Origin: Tetranychus cinnabarinus
Lineage: Eukaryota; Arthropoda; Arachnida; Trombidiformes; Tetranychidae
Direction of reading: 5' to 3'
Length of the DNA stretch: 64,000 nt
NCBI GenBank assembly: GCA_022266195.1
Contig: WHVY01000002.1
Span: 3,239,001-3,303,000, forward strand
Position 1 is the stretch's first letter. The number at the start of each line of letters is the position of its first letter. Position numbers and translations under genes: made by a program. Positions 9,712 through 19,574 of the stretch are shown piece after piece. Under the pieces are notes generated by a model, which was not told the origin of the DNA, ran no database searches, and saw only the letters and a list, made by a program, of their open reading frames with translations.

Positions 9712-10675
9712 AGGTATGACCGATAAAGTTTGTCACTAATTTTTTAGAATTGAATTGCGTCAGTTAGACTAGACTTACAGGCACCATTTAACCGTTGAAA
9801 TAAAGGTACACTTCTCAAGCACGTTTTGTGCAAAAATGAATTAATTTTGACCAAAAATTGCCAAGTTATGACCTTAAATGGACAAAGGCGTCAAAATCTG
9901 ATTTTAACTTTACCCAAAAACCATAAATTTTTCAACTTCATACTAAGGCTTCGAAGAATCGAAAAATAGTGAAATTTGGCCTCAAAGTTATTGAGAAAGA
10001 TGTAATTCTCTTAATATAATCCAACATAGATCAATTGAAAGGTCCAGGCCATCGCCAAAACTAAATTTCATGGACATTTGATAAAAAAAACGGATCGTCG
10101 CGCTTTTTTTAAAGACTTTTTAAAAAAATGACCTCGATTTCCAATATTTCGAGTAATATGTTGAAATAAAAAAGTCATAAGGTAAATTTACTGCTGTCTA
10201 TGAGATGCTGATGTTTTCATTCCAGGTCAATTACTCGAAATATTGGAAATCGAGGTCATTTTTTTAAAAAGTCTTTAAAAAAAGCGCGACGACCCGTTTT
10301 TTTTATCAAATGTCCATGAAATTTAGTTTTGGCGATGGCCTGGACCTTTCAATTGATCTATGTTGGATTATATTAAGAGAATTACATCTTTCTCAATAAC
10401 TTTGAGGCCAAATTTCACTATTTTTCGATTCTTCGAAGCCTTAGTATGAAGTTGAAAAATTTATGGTTTTTGGGTAAAGTTAAAATCAGATTTTGACGCC
10501 TTTGTCCATTTAAGGTCATAACTTGGCAATTTTTGGTCAAAATTAATTCATTTTTGCACAAAATGTGCTTGAGAAGTGTACCTTTATTTCAACGGTTAAA
10601 TGGTGCCTGTAAGTCTAGTCTAACTGACGCAATTCAATTCTAAAAAATTAGTGACAAACTTTATCGGTCATACCT
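9712..10675. mobile_element. 964-bp palindromic Tc1/mariner-like non-autonomous element
   Basis: The arms 9712-10157 and 10230-10675 are reverse complements at a constant coordinate sum (20387), so no indels separate them, with only a few substitutions noticed. The ends read AGGTATGACCGATAAAGT. TA flanks each side (9710-9711 and 10676-10677). Removing the element and one TA restores the sequence seen in the intact P450 at the equivalent position. The long arms and TA duplication fit a Tc1/mariner-mobilised palindromic MITE. No ORF of note. Confidence 0.88.
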
Positions 10676-11023
10676 TATCCCCAAAGATACTATTGTAATC
10701 TTTAATTTATGGAGTATTCATCGATATCCAAAGCTATGGCCTGAACCAGAAAAGTTTGATCCCATTCGGTTTCTTTCTGAAGATGGAAGTAAAGCTATCA
10801 AGCCACCTTATTTGGTTCCCTTTAGTGGAAGTAAAAGGATTTGTCTCGGTGAAGGCTTAGCCAATGTCGAATTATTCTTGTACCTTGTAAATATCCTAAA
10901 AATATATCAGGTTTTATATGACATACTTATAAAAATATCACTCCAAGCAACATTTTGAGTTTCAAGGCGACCGAAACATTTACCTCCTTTTGTTTTCGAA
11001 AAATTGGAAAAGTTTTTAATTTC

Positions 11024-12041
11024 TACCAACTTAATATTGTTTCGCTTATTTATTTCGTGAAATCTAAAGATCAATAACCTTCTAGGGCTATATTTTGGTA
11101 TAACTAATTCAGGGACATCTTGAAAATACGAAATAGAATTGAAACTAATTTTGCTAATTCATGCAGAGGCGTCTAAATTGTGTGTCCAACAAGAGAAAGG
11201 GTCTTGACTAATCCTTTTGAAAACTTCACCAAATCTTATGAGAACTGAAGCTAATGATAAGCTAATGTCAAAAAAATCTTCAGTGAAATTGATTTAATAT
11301 GATTTTCAGCCAGGAAAATAGATACAAGCTTGACCAAAACTCAAACAATGAATTTTGACCTGCAAAACTATCTCGTTCATGAATTTCATGAGCTAAAATC
11401 ACTTCGTTCGGATTCGATTGTGATCAAAAAAAGTACTTCCATAGAAAACAATGTTAAAATAAAAGTACAATAGCTTGAGTACTGGTTATCGTTTCTGGAT
11501 TATTTTTTAAAAAATACATTGTTGTGAGATCAGAATTTTACATAATATACATATATTGTATATTTACATAGAAACTTTCATGATAATATTCAAACTGATT
11601 AATATTAAAATTAATGGTTCTAAACTTTGAGCCAATTAATCTCTGTTTTTGGAATTACGAACCAAAATAACAGATAATCAAAGCGTGTAAGGTTCAAGTT
11701 TTTTATTTGTAACAAGAGAGCACATTGATCTGAAAACTCAAAAAAATCAGCCAATTCTACTGAATAGTTTCGTTCCTGGATCAAAAATGTACCGGTTCTA
11801 AACTCTTGAGCTACAAGTTAAAACAATAAAAATATAATATTATCATTTATTATCTAAGATATACAGATGCGTTTTATTTCTGCAAAATCATTGATAAAAG
11901 ATTCAAAGATTTAAAGTTTGTGGTGCTTTGTGCAATGCTTTTTAGACCCAGCTTTGCTCTGATCAAGGCGTTGAGAAGGAAATCATAGAAAGCATTTTTA
12001 GTCTTGGCATAAAATTGAGTTGGCCGTAATTGACAAATGAC
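11024..12041. other. No gene seen
   Basis: This is AT-rich sequence downstream of the broken P450. I see no convincing ORF, exon or repeat end in it apart from general A/T richness. Confidence 0.5.
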
Positions 12042-12499
12042 TTATTCGAGTTCGGGAATATTGAATCTTACCATATGATCAAACTGAGACATTCGATCCT
12101 CAATTTCGAGTTTTTCGCAAAGGATCGTTTCAACTTACTGGAAAAAATCTGAAGTCCATCATTATACTTAAAATTGCTAATTATGAGCTTGAGCTCAGTT
12201 GTTTGATAAAAACAAAAAATTGAAAGATTGAGATCATGAGCACACATTGAAACTGCTTGATAATAAGCAAATTAAAGTTCTGTCAGAAAAATAATTTTAT
12301 TCATCAATTTTTATTTATTTACAACTGAATCAATTTCATGTAGAAATATCATGAATATTGCTGCATGGGTAAAGCTTTGAGTAAAACCACTGTAATTGAA
12401 AGGTTAGGAATATGAATCGCTATCCAATTCAGTTGTATAAATTCCAAGAAGCCTGAATAAATATGCGTAGCAGGCTGACCCAAGACCCAAGGGAATTAG
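12042..12499 (-). pseudogene. Duplicated 3' end of a four-TM membrane protein gene (direct repeat of 13280-13737)
   Basis: These 458 bp match 13280-13737 with only scattered substitutions and no length change. The block includes the 3' flank and the last 30 or so codons of the gene at 13642-14076, but the rest of the gene is absent. It is a truncated partial duplicate about 1.24 kb from its source. Confidence 0.8.
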
Positions 12500-12830
12500 G
12501 GTAATCTATTAGGTTGCCGGATTGATTTATAAAAAGTCAAAGTTTTATCCATAGGCCTTTATGTTCAAGAGTTTTTTTTTCAATTAGCAAGCTTCAAAGC
12601 TTAATAGATTGGCGGAGCAACCCAGAAACGTCATAAACTCACGAAAGCTGACTCTTCACAAAGAATACGCCTGAAAGATAATCCTAGAAACTTGAAATTC
12701 AATTACTTGCTCAGACTACACGAACTGAGGGCTAAAATTTCAGATCGAAATATCAAGCAATCTTGAATATTCTGATAAATATAAACCAAGGCTTGCATAA
12801 GGGCTGTAGCATAGGCTTTTTATTAGATAT
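12500..12830. other. No gene seen
   Basis: This sequence lies between the truncated duplicate and the half foldback element. I found no ORF or repeat boundary to support a feature. Confidence 0.4.
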
Positions 12831-13279
12831 ACAAGCTGAGCCCCGATCACGACTGATCGTAAATTTCTTTCACTGAATACAATCCAATTCAAATTTAAAA
12901 TTGTTGACTCAACTTATTGATGAAAAACTATTTTCAATGAGAAAAACTAAAAAATTTGTGTTGAGATTTGAACCTTTGTTGGCTGTGCAGGTATAAAACT
13001 GATTTACTTATCCTTCTAATGCAACAATAAACCATCAACCTGATAACCAAAAGGTTTTTCCCCCTAAGTCAATAGTAAGAGATGCGGATTATGCATTTTT
13101 ACCCCACCCTGTTTGGACGCTAATTTCTCAGTAACCTCAATTCCGAAAAAAGCTCTGATTATTTTTCGTGGATGAAATTTAATCATGGCTTTCAGGCTAT
13201 AAAAAAATTTCTTTAGAACCCTTTTAGTTTGGCCAAAATCTTTACGCAAAAATTTCATGTTTCGACTTTATATAACAGG
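12831..13279. mobile_element. Single arm of the foldback element
   Basis: This is a close direct-orientation match to the reverse complement of the right arm of 2872-4039, starting with the same acaagctgag end and running to the equivalent of the centre. It holds GGCTGTGCAGGTATAAAAC and TTGAGATTTGAACC; on the opposite strand the latter is GGTTCAAATCTC, resembling a tRNA B-box. It lies between the two direct 458-bp duplicates. Confidence 0.7.
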
Positions 13280-13641
13280 TTATTCGAGTTCGGTAATATT
13301 GAATCTTACCATATGATCAAGCTGAGACATTCGATCCTCAATTTCGAGTTTTTCGCAAAGGATCGTTTCAACTTACTGGAAAAAATCTGAAGTCCATCAT
13401 TATACTTAAAATTGCTAATTATGAGCTTGAGCTCAGTTGTTTGATAAAAACAAAAAATTGAAAGATTGAGATCATGAGCACACATTGAAACTGCTTGATA
13501 ATAAGCAAATTAAAGTTCTGTCAGAAAAATAATTTTATTCATCAATTTTTGTTTATTTACAACTGAATCAATTTCATGTAGAAATATCATGAATATTGCT
13601 GCATGGGTAAAGCTTTGAGTAAAACCACTGTAATTTAAAGG

Positions 13642-14076
13642 TTAGGCACATGAATCACTATCCAATTCAGTTGTATAATCTCCAAGAAGCCTGAATAAAT
13701 ATGCGTAGCAGGCTGACCCAAGACCCAAGGGAATTAGACTCAGAATCATTGTGTTTGTTTGCGTTGTTGTAGCCCCATCGATAACATTAATTGCGATGAC
13801 TAACCCCAAAACTCCGATCACACCAAACAAAACTCCAAGGAAGACCAAAATCCGACCAATGTTGAGAACAACTTTCCACTTTTTGATGATGGCTGTTAAC
13901 ATGACTCCATCAATGACAAGGCCAAAAATAGAGAGACCAATTGCTGATCCACTGACTAAAACTATTGCTCCGGTCAATCCGATGACATTCAATGCCGCGA
14001 GGAAACTGAAGATTCCTACCAACCGTGATTTTGAAGCACTGTTACCTTGAAGCACCTTATCCTCTATACCATTCAT
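13642..14076 (-). CDS. Small four-helix membrane protein (144 aa)
   Basis: I chose the ATG at 14076 (MNGIEDKVLQ) because it aligns with the start of the paralogue at 16917; the open frame extends further upstream without similarity. Four hydrophobic segments are visible, with short polar loops: residues about 20-42, 45-65 (SGSAIGLSIFGLVIDGVMLT), 72-95 (NIGRILVFLGVLFGVIGVLG) and 112-130. It has no signal peptide and a short acidic C-terminal tail. Family and function are not recognised; the layout is tetraspan- or MARVEL-like in topology only. It is intronless, with partial 3' duplication at 12042-12499 and paralogues at 7388-7753 and 16411-16917. Confidence 0.7.
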   Translation of the reverse strand: MNGIEDKVLQGNSASKSRLVGIFSFLAALNVIGLTGAIVLVSGSAIGLSIFGLVIDGVMLTAIIKKWKVVLNIGRILVFLGVLFGVIGVLGLVIAINVIDGATTTQTNTMILSLIPLGLGSACYAYLFRLLGDYTTELDSDSCA

Positions 14077-14289
14077 GGTTAGTTTGAAGACCCAAGTCTG
14101 ACGTTGAGGTAATACAACAAATTCAGCAATGAAAAATAATTCTTTCTCAAGTAATAATCTAGAAAGCAAAATAACAAATGAATGATTTATATACTGAATG
14201 TAATAACCATGTATAGCAATGGAGTTTAGAGCATGATCAAGATTTTTTATCAAAGTAATCTACTCAATTCTTATCTAATCTAAACAAAT

Positions 14290-14560
14290 TTCTGGTTTAA
14301 TTGATCAGTTGATCCATTGTATAACACACTTACTCTGGTATATGAATTAACATAAAGGAACTGATTTAAACTAACCAGGTTGGTATTGATTATGATTAAA
14401 ACCTTTGCAAAATCACTTTTAGGCGCTAACTCAGATTTAATCAAAGATTCACTCATTTAGATTATTGATTTCTGCGAATTTCGTTTTAATATGGAGTGTT
14501 TCTGTTGATAAGAAATGACCTTTGCAAATAGTTAAACACCTTCTTGACATATGAAACGAA
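14290..14560. repeat. Composite dispersed repeat copy upstream of a four-TM gene
   Basis: It shares gatcagttgatccattgta and the downstream gttgat / aaatgacc blocks with 7965-8260 and 17140-17390, in the same relative position upstream of a four-TM gene. Confidence 0.6.
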
Positions 14561-14989
14561 GTCTTGTTTTATTTCTATGGTCAGCTTGAACTCAAGTGTT
14601 TAGAGATCACAAAACAGTGAATGTAAAAACTTCAGGTAAGGTTCACTTATTTTAAATTATTAATGAGAACAAAAGATACTGCAAAGCCTTTGACTTCCAA
14701 GTCTAGATTTTTGTTCTGGTTTTGTGTTGATTTTTGCAAAGACTAAAAACTAGAAATCAACCGTTTCAGATTTGCGTTTATCATAATCATTTACATTTAC
14801 AATCATGCTTTAAACTTATTTTAGATAAAACATCGACCTTTGCATTCTATTCATTTCTCTATGACATCTGGATAAAACAATATCAAAATGTGCAAAATAA
14901 TTAAGTTCAATCAAGGTCATGATTTGATTCTTTTTGATAAATTCCTGTACCGCGAAAAATCTACATATGCCTCTATTATATTTCCAACA
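14561..14989. other. No gene seen
   Basis: This is AT-rich spacer between repeat copies. No supported ORF or element end is visible. Confidence 0.4.
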
Positions 14990-15345
14990 ATAACCATTTC
15001 ATGATTAGAAAACTTTTACATTAATTTGAAAAGTTAACTCGTGATTAATCAGCGAATGACGCATTGACATTATTGAATTCTGAGAATTTTGTTCCAATAT
15101 GAATTGTAGTTGGCGATTAAAAATGACTTACAATGATAAATCCACATAGGTAGTCAACGTGATTAGGTTGGTATTTATTCTGATTGTAAGCTTTTCATGA
15201 TTGAAAATCATGCATTATTTTAGGTGTTGACGCGCTATTCATCAACATTTGACTCATTCAGATTGGTTTCTAAGAAATTCATTTCAATATTGATTGTATT
15301 TTTTACTAAAATGACTTTTTCAAACAGTTAAACGCCCTCCCCCAA
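14990..15345. repeat. Composite dispersed repeat copy, two sub-units
   Basis: The sequence corresponds to 2380-2760 and 4190-4490: the gtgattaatcagcgaatgac block is followed by the gatta-ggttgg and ttggtttctaagaaatt blocks. It ends in the usual tttttcaaacagttaaacg. Confidence 0.6.
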
Positions 15346-15883
15346 TGAAATGTGAAACTGGGAAATTGAGCAGGTTGGGAGAAAATGAAGAATCCTTGTT
15401 TAATAACATTGAGTGACGGGGAAAAACTAATATGTGTAACTGCCTTTCGAGCGAAGAGTTTGGTGAAATAATCTGGTGTCTCAAGTGCGCAAAAAGAGAC
15501 CGATTTTCAACTTTGAACCCAATTTTGTCAAGGATTGTCAATCAACCTCGAAACTTTTTAAATTGAATAAATGGACACAATTTCAGGATCTTAGAATGGT
15601 CAAAATGATCAAAATGGACGCAAGGGAAAGGGTTTGAAGAAATTCTAAGATTAAATGATTTGATTACAGCAACAAAAAATACTTGAGCTTTCTAGGAACT
15701 CAGATTCCTTAGAAAATCAAGTTCTAAAAGGGTTGAGTGAGAAAAATAATTCGTATTCAAAAGTATTATTTCGTTTAGTTCAATGACGTTATCGTTTATT
15801 GTTATAATATTGTTATATTGAGATTAATAAATGCCAAAACTTTGACTTTCGAGTCCAGAGTTGCCTGATTAACTTAAGGTTGA
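15346..15883. other. Degenerate foldback-arm and MITE-like sequence, no gene
   Basis: About 15360-15430 (gagcaggttgggagaaaatg, then attgagtgacggggaaaaac) resembles a decayed part of the foldback arm. About 15595-15635 resembles the internal part of the MITE at 4971-5553 (gatcaaaatgg). There is no coding evidence. Confidence 0.35.
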
Positions 15884-16410
15884 ATGAGACACATGAACTG
15901 GAACCATTCGTGTAATTAAGGTTTTCTTTAATGATTCTCGTTTTTGATAAAATCGCTTTCTGAATTCAAACTTTCATTTTGTTCAGGCGTTGAACCAGAT
16001 TTTATTTTAGTTTTTAGTTTTTCTCATTGATGATAGTTTTTTCATTAAGAATTTGAGTCTTCATATGTATATTGAATTCATTATACTCACAAAAGAAAGA
16101 AATTGCCAGTGTAAAGAAATGCATGATTGCTTCAGCCTCTTGTTGAATTCAGCTTGTAAATTTGGTGATTTGGGCCTGAGGTCCATTTTTATTATTACTC
16201 ACGCTAATTATATTAACATGAAGTGTTAAGAAAACACAAAACAATTGAAAGATTGAAATCATGAGCACATATTGAAAGTCAATCAGGGAGTGTAAAAAAG
16301 AATTGATTAGATTCACTAATTTTAAATTCTTGATTAAAAAGCAAATTACAGTTATGCCAGAAAAATAATTCTATTTATCAACTGTTATGTGTTTCAACAA
16401 GACAATAAAA

Positions 16411-16917
16411 TTAAATGTGATGAACCACTTTTTCCATGGATGGAGCTTCCATTGTAAAAGGTTTTGAATCAAAACTTTTGGCCTTTGAAGCTTTGGCCAA
16501 TCTCGCTGAGTATGTTCCAACAAGCAGAGCTAAAATGAAATTGCAGCCGAGCGCAACAAAGTAGATAGCTAGTTTCGCATAGTATACGTTTTCATAGGCT
16601 TGTAAAGCAATAAGCTCCATATCAAAAAGTTTTTTGGTCTCCAACACAACTCCTATTATGGGTAGCACTACTCCGAGATAAAGTATTATTTTACCAATGT
16701 TGATAATATCTTTCCACTGTTTAATGACTGCTGCTAACATGAGTCCATGAAAGACAAGGTTGATTAGAGTAACACCAATTGCTGGTCCATTGAGTAGAAA
16801 CACTGCTCCGCTCAATCCGATGATATTCAATGCAATGAAGAAACTCAAGATTCCTTTCAACTGCGTTACTGGAGTACCACAACCGTTGTCTTCCCAATCA
16901 ATCTCTAGCTCATTCAT
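16411..16917 (-). CDS. Small four-helix membrane protein (168 aa)
   Basis: This is a complete single-exon frame starting MNELEIDWEDNGCG. Hydrophobic segments lie at residues about 22-42 (GILSFFIALNIIGLSGAVFL), 46-65, 72-93 (IGKIILYLGVVLPIIGVV) and 112-135. The C-terminal tail of about 33 residues is basic and serine-rich (SKAKSFDSKPFTMEAPSMEK). It has no cleavable signal and both ends are probably cytoplasmic. Function is unknown. It is the only full-length copy of its subfamily here: its 5' and 3' halves recur almost identically at 7388-7753 and 6194-6800. The 144-aa protein at 13642 is a more distant paralogue. Confidence 0.75.
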   Translation of the reverse strand: MNELEIDWEDNGCGTPVTQLKGILSFFIALNIIGLSGAVFLLNGPAIGVTLINLVFHGLMLAAVIKQWKDIINIGKIILYLGVVLPIIGVVLETKKLFDMELIALQAYENVYYAKLAIYFVALGCNFILALLVGTYSARLAKASKAKSFDSKPFTMEAPSMEKVVHHI

Positions 16918-17139
16918 GGCTTGTTTGTGTATTCAGCTTGATGTTGAGTTACTAACAGATGAATTTGAAATGATAATTGAAAATAACTTGTTGAAACAAT
17001 CACTTGAGAAGCAAAATAACAAATTAATGATTTATATACTGAATGTAATAACCATGTATAGCAATGGAGTTTAGACTGTGATCAAGTTTTATCTTATGAA
17101 TCTACTCAATTTTTATCTAATCTAAAAAAATTTCTGGTT

Positions 17140-17390
17140 TCATTGATCAGTTGATCCATTGTATAACACACATATTGAGTTTAATCTAACCAGGTTGGTA
17201 TCGATTCTGATCAAAACCTTGCCATGATCGGCAATCATTCATTATTCTAGGTGCTGACTTGCGATTAGTCAGCGTTTGACGCATTTAGAAGATTAATTTC
17301 TGAGAAATGCGTTTCGATATGGATTGTTCATGTTGATTAAAAATGACTTTTTCAAACAGTGAAGCACCTTCTTTAATGAAAACAATTTCA
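17140..17390. repeat. Composite dispersed repeat copy upstream of a four-TM gene
   Basis: It shares the gatcagttgatccattgta and atggattgttcatgttgatt blocks with 7965-8260. It lies just upstream of the intact four-TM gene and may contribute its promoter, which is inference. Confidence 0.6.
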
Positions 17391-17479
17391 AAAATTATTA
17401 ATATTCGACTAGAGACTGCTGCGATAAAGACTGGCCCTAAATTAGCTGACACGATCAATGTCATTATCCAATCTGACTT

Positions 17480-17790
17480 TGAACGGATCCGAATGGCTGA
17501 ATTTTGATTGATATACTTTTTGACCATGATGTTGTCCCAACTTTAAACTCTAAACTGGTCCATGCTTTTTTGATAAAGAATCAAACTGAAGGTAACTTTC
17601 GTCTTTTGAAAGGGATAATAACCAACCATTGGAAGTCCCCATGGTCAAGATGGCAATCTGATAATCTTTTGATTGTAGTCACAAGAAAATTGAATACAAA
17701 TAAAGATTACTATGCTGTCTAAGGGTTGAGAAAAGACAAAAAAAGTCAATTAAAAACATTTCAATTGACACAAGTGGAGAAATCATTCAA
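17480..17790 (-). pseudogene. 5' fragment of a cytochrome P450
   Basis: The block 17520-17785 matches 20836-21100 of the intact P450 (same strand) with small deletions. It covers the membrane anchor and the proline-rich hinge with the conserved GPWGLPIVG-type region. A short piece next to it (ggatccgaat, then tgattgatata near 17480-17515) matches the 20490-20545 region, so the middle of the gene has been deleted. The fragment is broken and joins directly to the 3' side of the surface-protein pseudogene near 17786. Confidence 0.75.
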
Positions 17791-19160
17791 CCAAGTCATG
17801 AAACATTCGTTAAGAGTACTTTTCTCAATATTGAATTGTGCTTCCTTGAAATGACGATTAATTGCGATCATCGGAAAATTTTGAGCTCTTAAAGTTCTGG
17901 AATCACTTGTTTGTAGTTCCTGAGAAATGTCACCAATCTCTTCGGGTCCACTCACAATGAACAAATCTTCAGCTGATAGGCCAATACTGTCTAAACGAAA
18001 TTCGCCTGCCGAAACTTTACTCCTTATCTGTTGTAACACATGTGCCATTGTCGACAAATAATTTGCTCTAACCAATCATATAACATCAACCTTTGTAGGT
18101 CTATAATAAAATTTGCAGCTCTCATTGCGACTTGTTTCGACATTATCATTATGGAGATTTGTTTTGGAAGAAATTTAACAATCATAATCTGAACAATAAC
18201 TAAAATCCAAACAATTCGGTGTTGAACTGCACAGTTGTTCATAGTCCTCGACTTTAGATCTTTGCACAATATTTGAAGGGTTCATAATTTTAGAGCCAGT
18301 AAAAGCATGATGAGCTTTAATGAAATGCACACGATCATAAAGCTTAACAGTAACATGAATATTAGAATCAACTTGATGTGCATGAATGTCACCAATGCGA
18401 GTTATTGGAATGAATGAAGTCAAGTATTCTTCTGTGAATTCCTTAATTTTTACCATATTGAATTCAATCGTCCAAAGATTTGGAAACAGCGTTGAAACCA
18501 AGTATAGCTTCCAGATTCTTCAAAACAGCCAGAAACATCAAATCGACCACCATACTCAAGGATAGGTTATTATCGCTTCCATTTCCATAGTAAACTCTTT
18601 AACTTGACCGAAATCTGGTAATGGAGTAGATGGACGAGTTCCTTCACGAGCACATCCATAACCAAATGGATATGGAATGGGATCACCTGATGATATGACC
18701 AACGGTTCAAACATGTAAAAGTTGTAAATATATTTAGACTCGGAATCAACTTGCTTTGCGACTGTTTGAGTCTCATTTATTAAAATGACTTACTGAGTCT
18801 CAACCCATTCTGGATAGTAAGAATGAGAATCGATGAGGTAATGAGCTCTTTACATCAGAGTAAAAGTCAATGTAAGGTCCATTAGGATTAGTACAGTAAA
18901 AACAGTGATTTACAGTACGACCATTGATCAGCTCGTATCCTATGAAGGAAGCTTTATCACTAATACTGTTGGCATAAACCATCAACACTGCTGGTCCCAA
19001 ATGAACCAATGTCCATTTGAGAAACCAAATTAAATTCAATAGTTTCCGATAAAACCGAGTTCAAAGTTGAAACTTGGAACGCCTTTTGTACGGTTTTGGA
19101 GATAAATTTTTTCATTGATTTTGAATGATCAATCAGAAAATACATTTGTTTCAGGAAGTA
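17786..19160 (-). pseudogene. Broken gene for a cysteine-containing surface protein
   Basis: Several minus-strand frames form one decayed gene. They run in order: an N-terminus MKKFISKTVQKAFQVSTL (about 19115), then TLVHLGPAVLMVYANS to NGRTVNHCFYCTNPNGPYID (about 19010-18850), then GDPIPYPFGYGCAREGTRP (about 18690-18630), then VEDYEQLCSSTPNCLDFSYC (about 18250-18180), then ESCKFYYRP and a tail ending near 17765. Moving between segments requires frame changes, and two in-frame stops occur near 18175 and 18080. The CxxxxxxC…FSYC.DYDC block resembles a PAN/apple-like pattern, but only loosely. The 3' end is cut off by the P450 fragment. Function unknown; a related N-terminus lies at 4580-4800. 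Confidence 0.65.
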
Positions 19161-19574
19161 ATATTTTCTGTTTCTGTACTAGGGACCACTTCGATACACG
19201 GAAAATTCATTCGCAGATCTAGGCTGATAGAGAATGAGGTGAAACTCATTTTTTACCAATAAAACTTGACTAGTGAAACAAAAAGAAACAATCCTGAGTT
19301 GGTTATATTAAAATAAGGTCCTAAAACGTTATAGATCTTTAGATTTCACAGTGACACGAAATTTATGAATTGATTTGAACCCTTGTATTAATATATGGAA
19401 AAATCTTTTCGCATTTTCGGTTAAATATTGTTTTATGAAAAGAAGAAATGGAAAATTTTAAATCATGAAATAAAAAAAACGCAAGGTAATACTGTAGCTA
19501 GATATGCAACCAATGATCAACAAATTTCAAAGTTTCATAAACAAAAAGCGAAACAATATTAAATTGACAGAAAT

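Larger units (their letters stand above)
8472..11023 (+). pseudogene. Broken cytochrome P450 with two inserted palindromic elements
   Basis: This aligns on the plus strand with the intact P450 (19575-21080) from LFFEGLIKYPSF to the stop. About 100 N-terminal codons are missing. There are frame-disrupting deletions, for example in the I-helix segment near 9055 and near 8695-8720, and an in-frame stop in about 8900-8910. Two transposons interrupt it: 9227-9635 in the EXXR region and 9712-10675 a little downstream. The haem-binding motif FSGSKRICLG (near 10822-10851) is still readable. Outside the insertions the nucleotide similarity is high, so the duplication is not ancient. Confidence 0.9.

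Noticed and set aside
13064..13258. 64-codon ORF
   Set aside because: It lies within the half foldback element, with no conserved protein in the other copy.
13751..14050. 99-codon plus-strand ORF
   Set aside because: It is the antisense shadow of the four-TM gene at 13642-14076.
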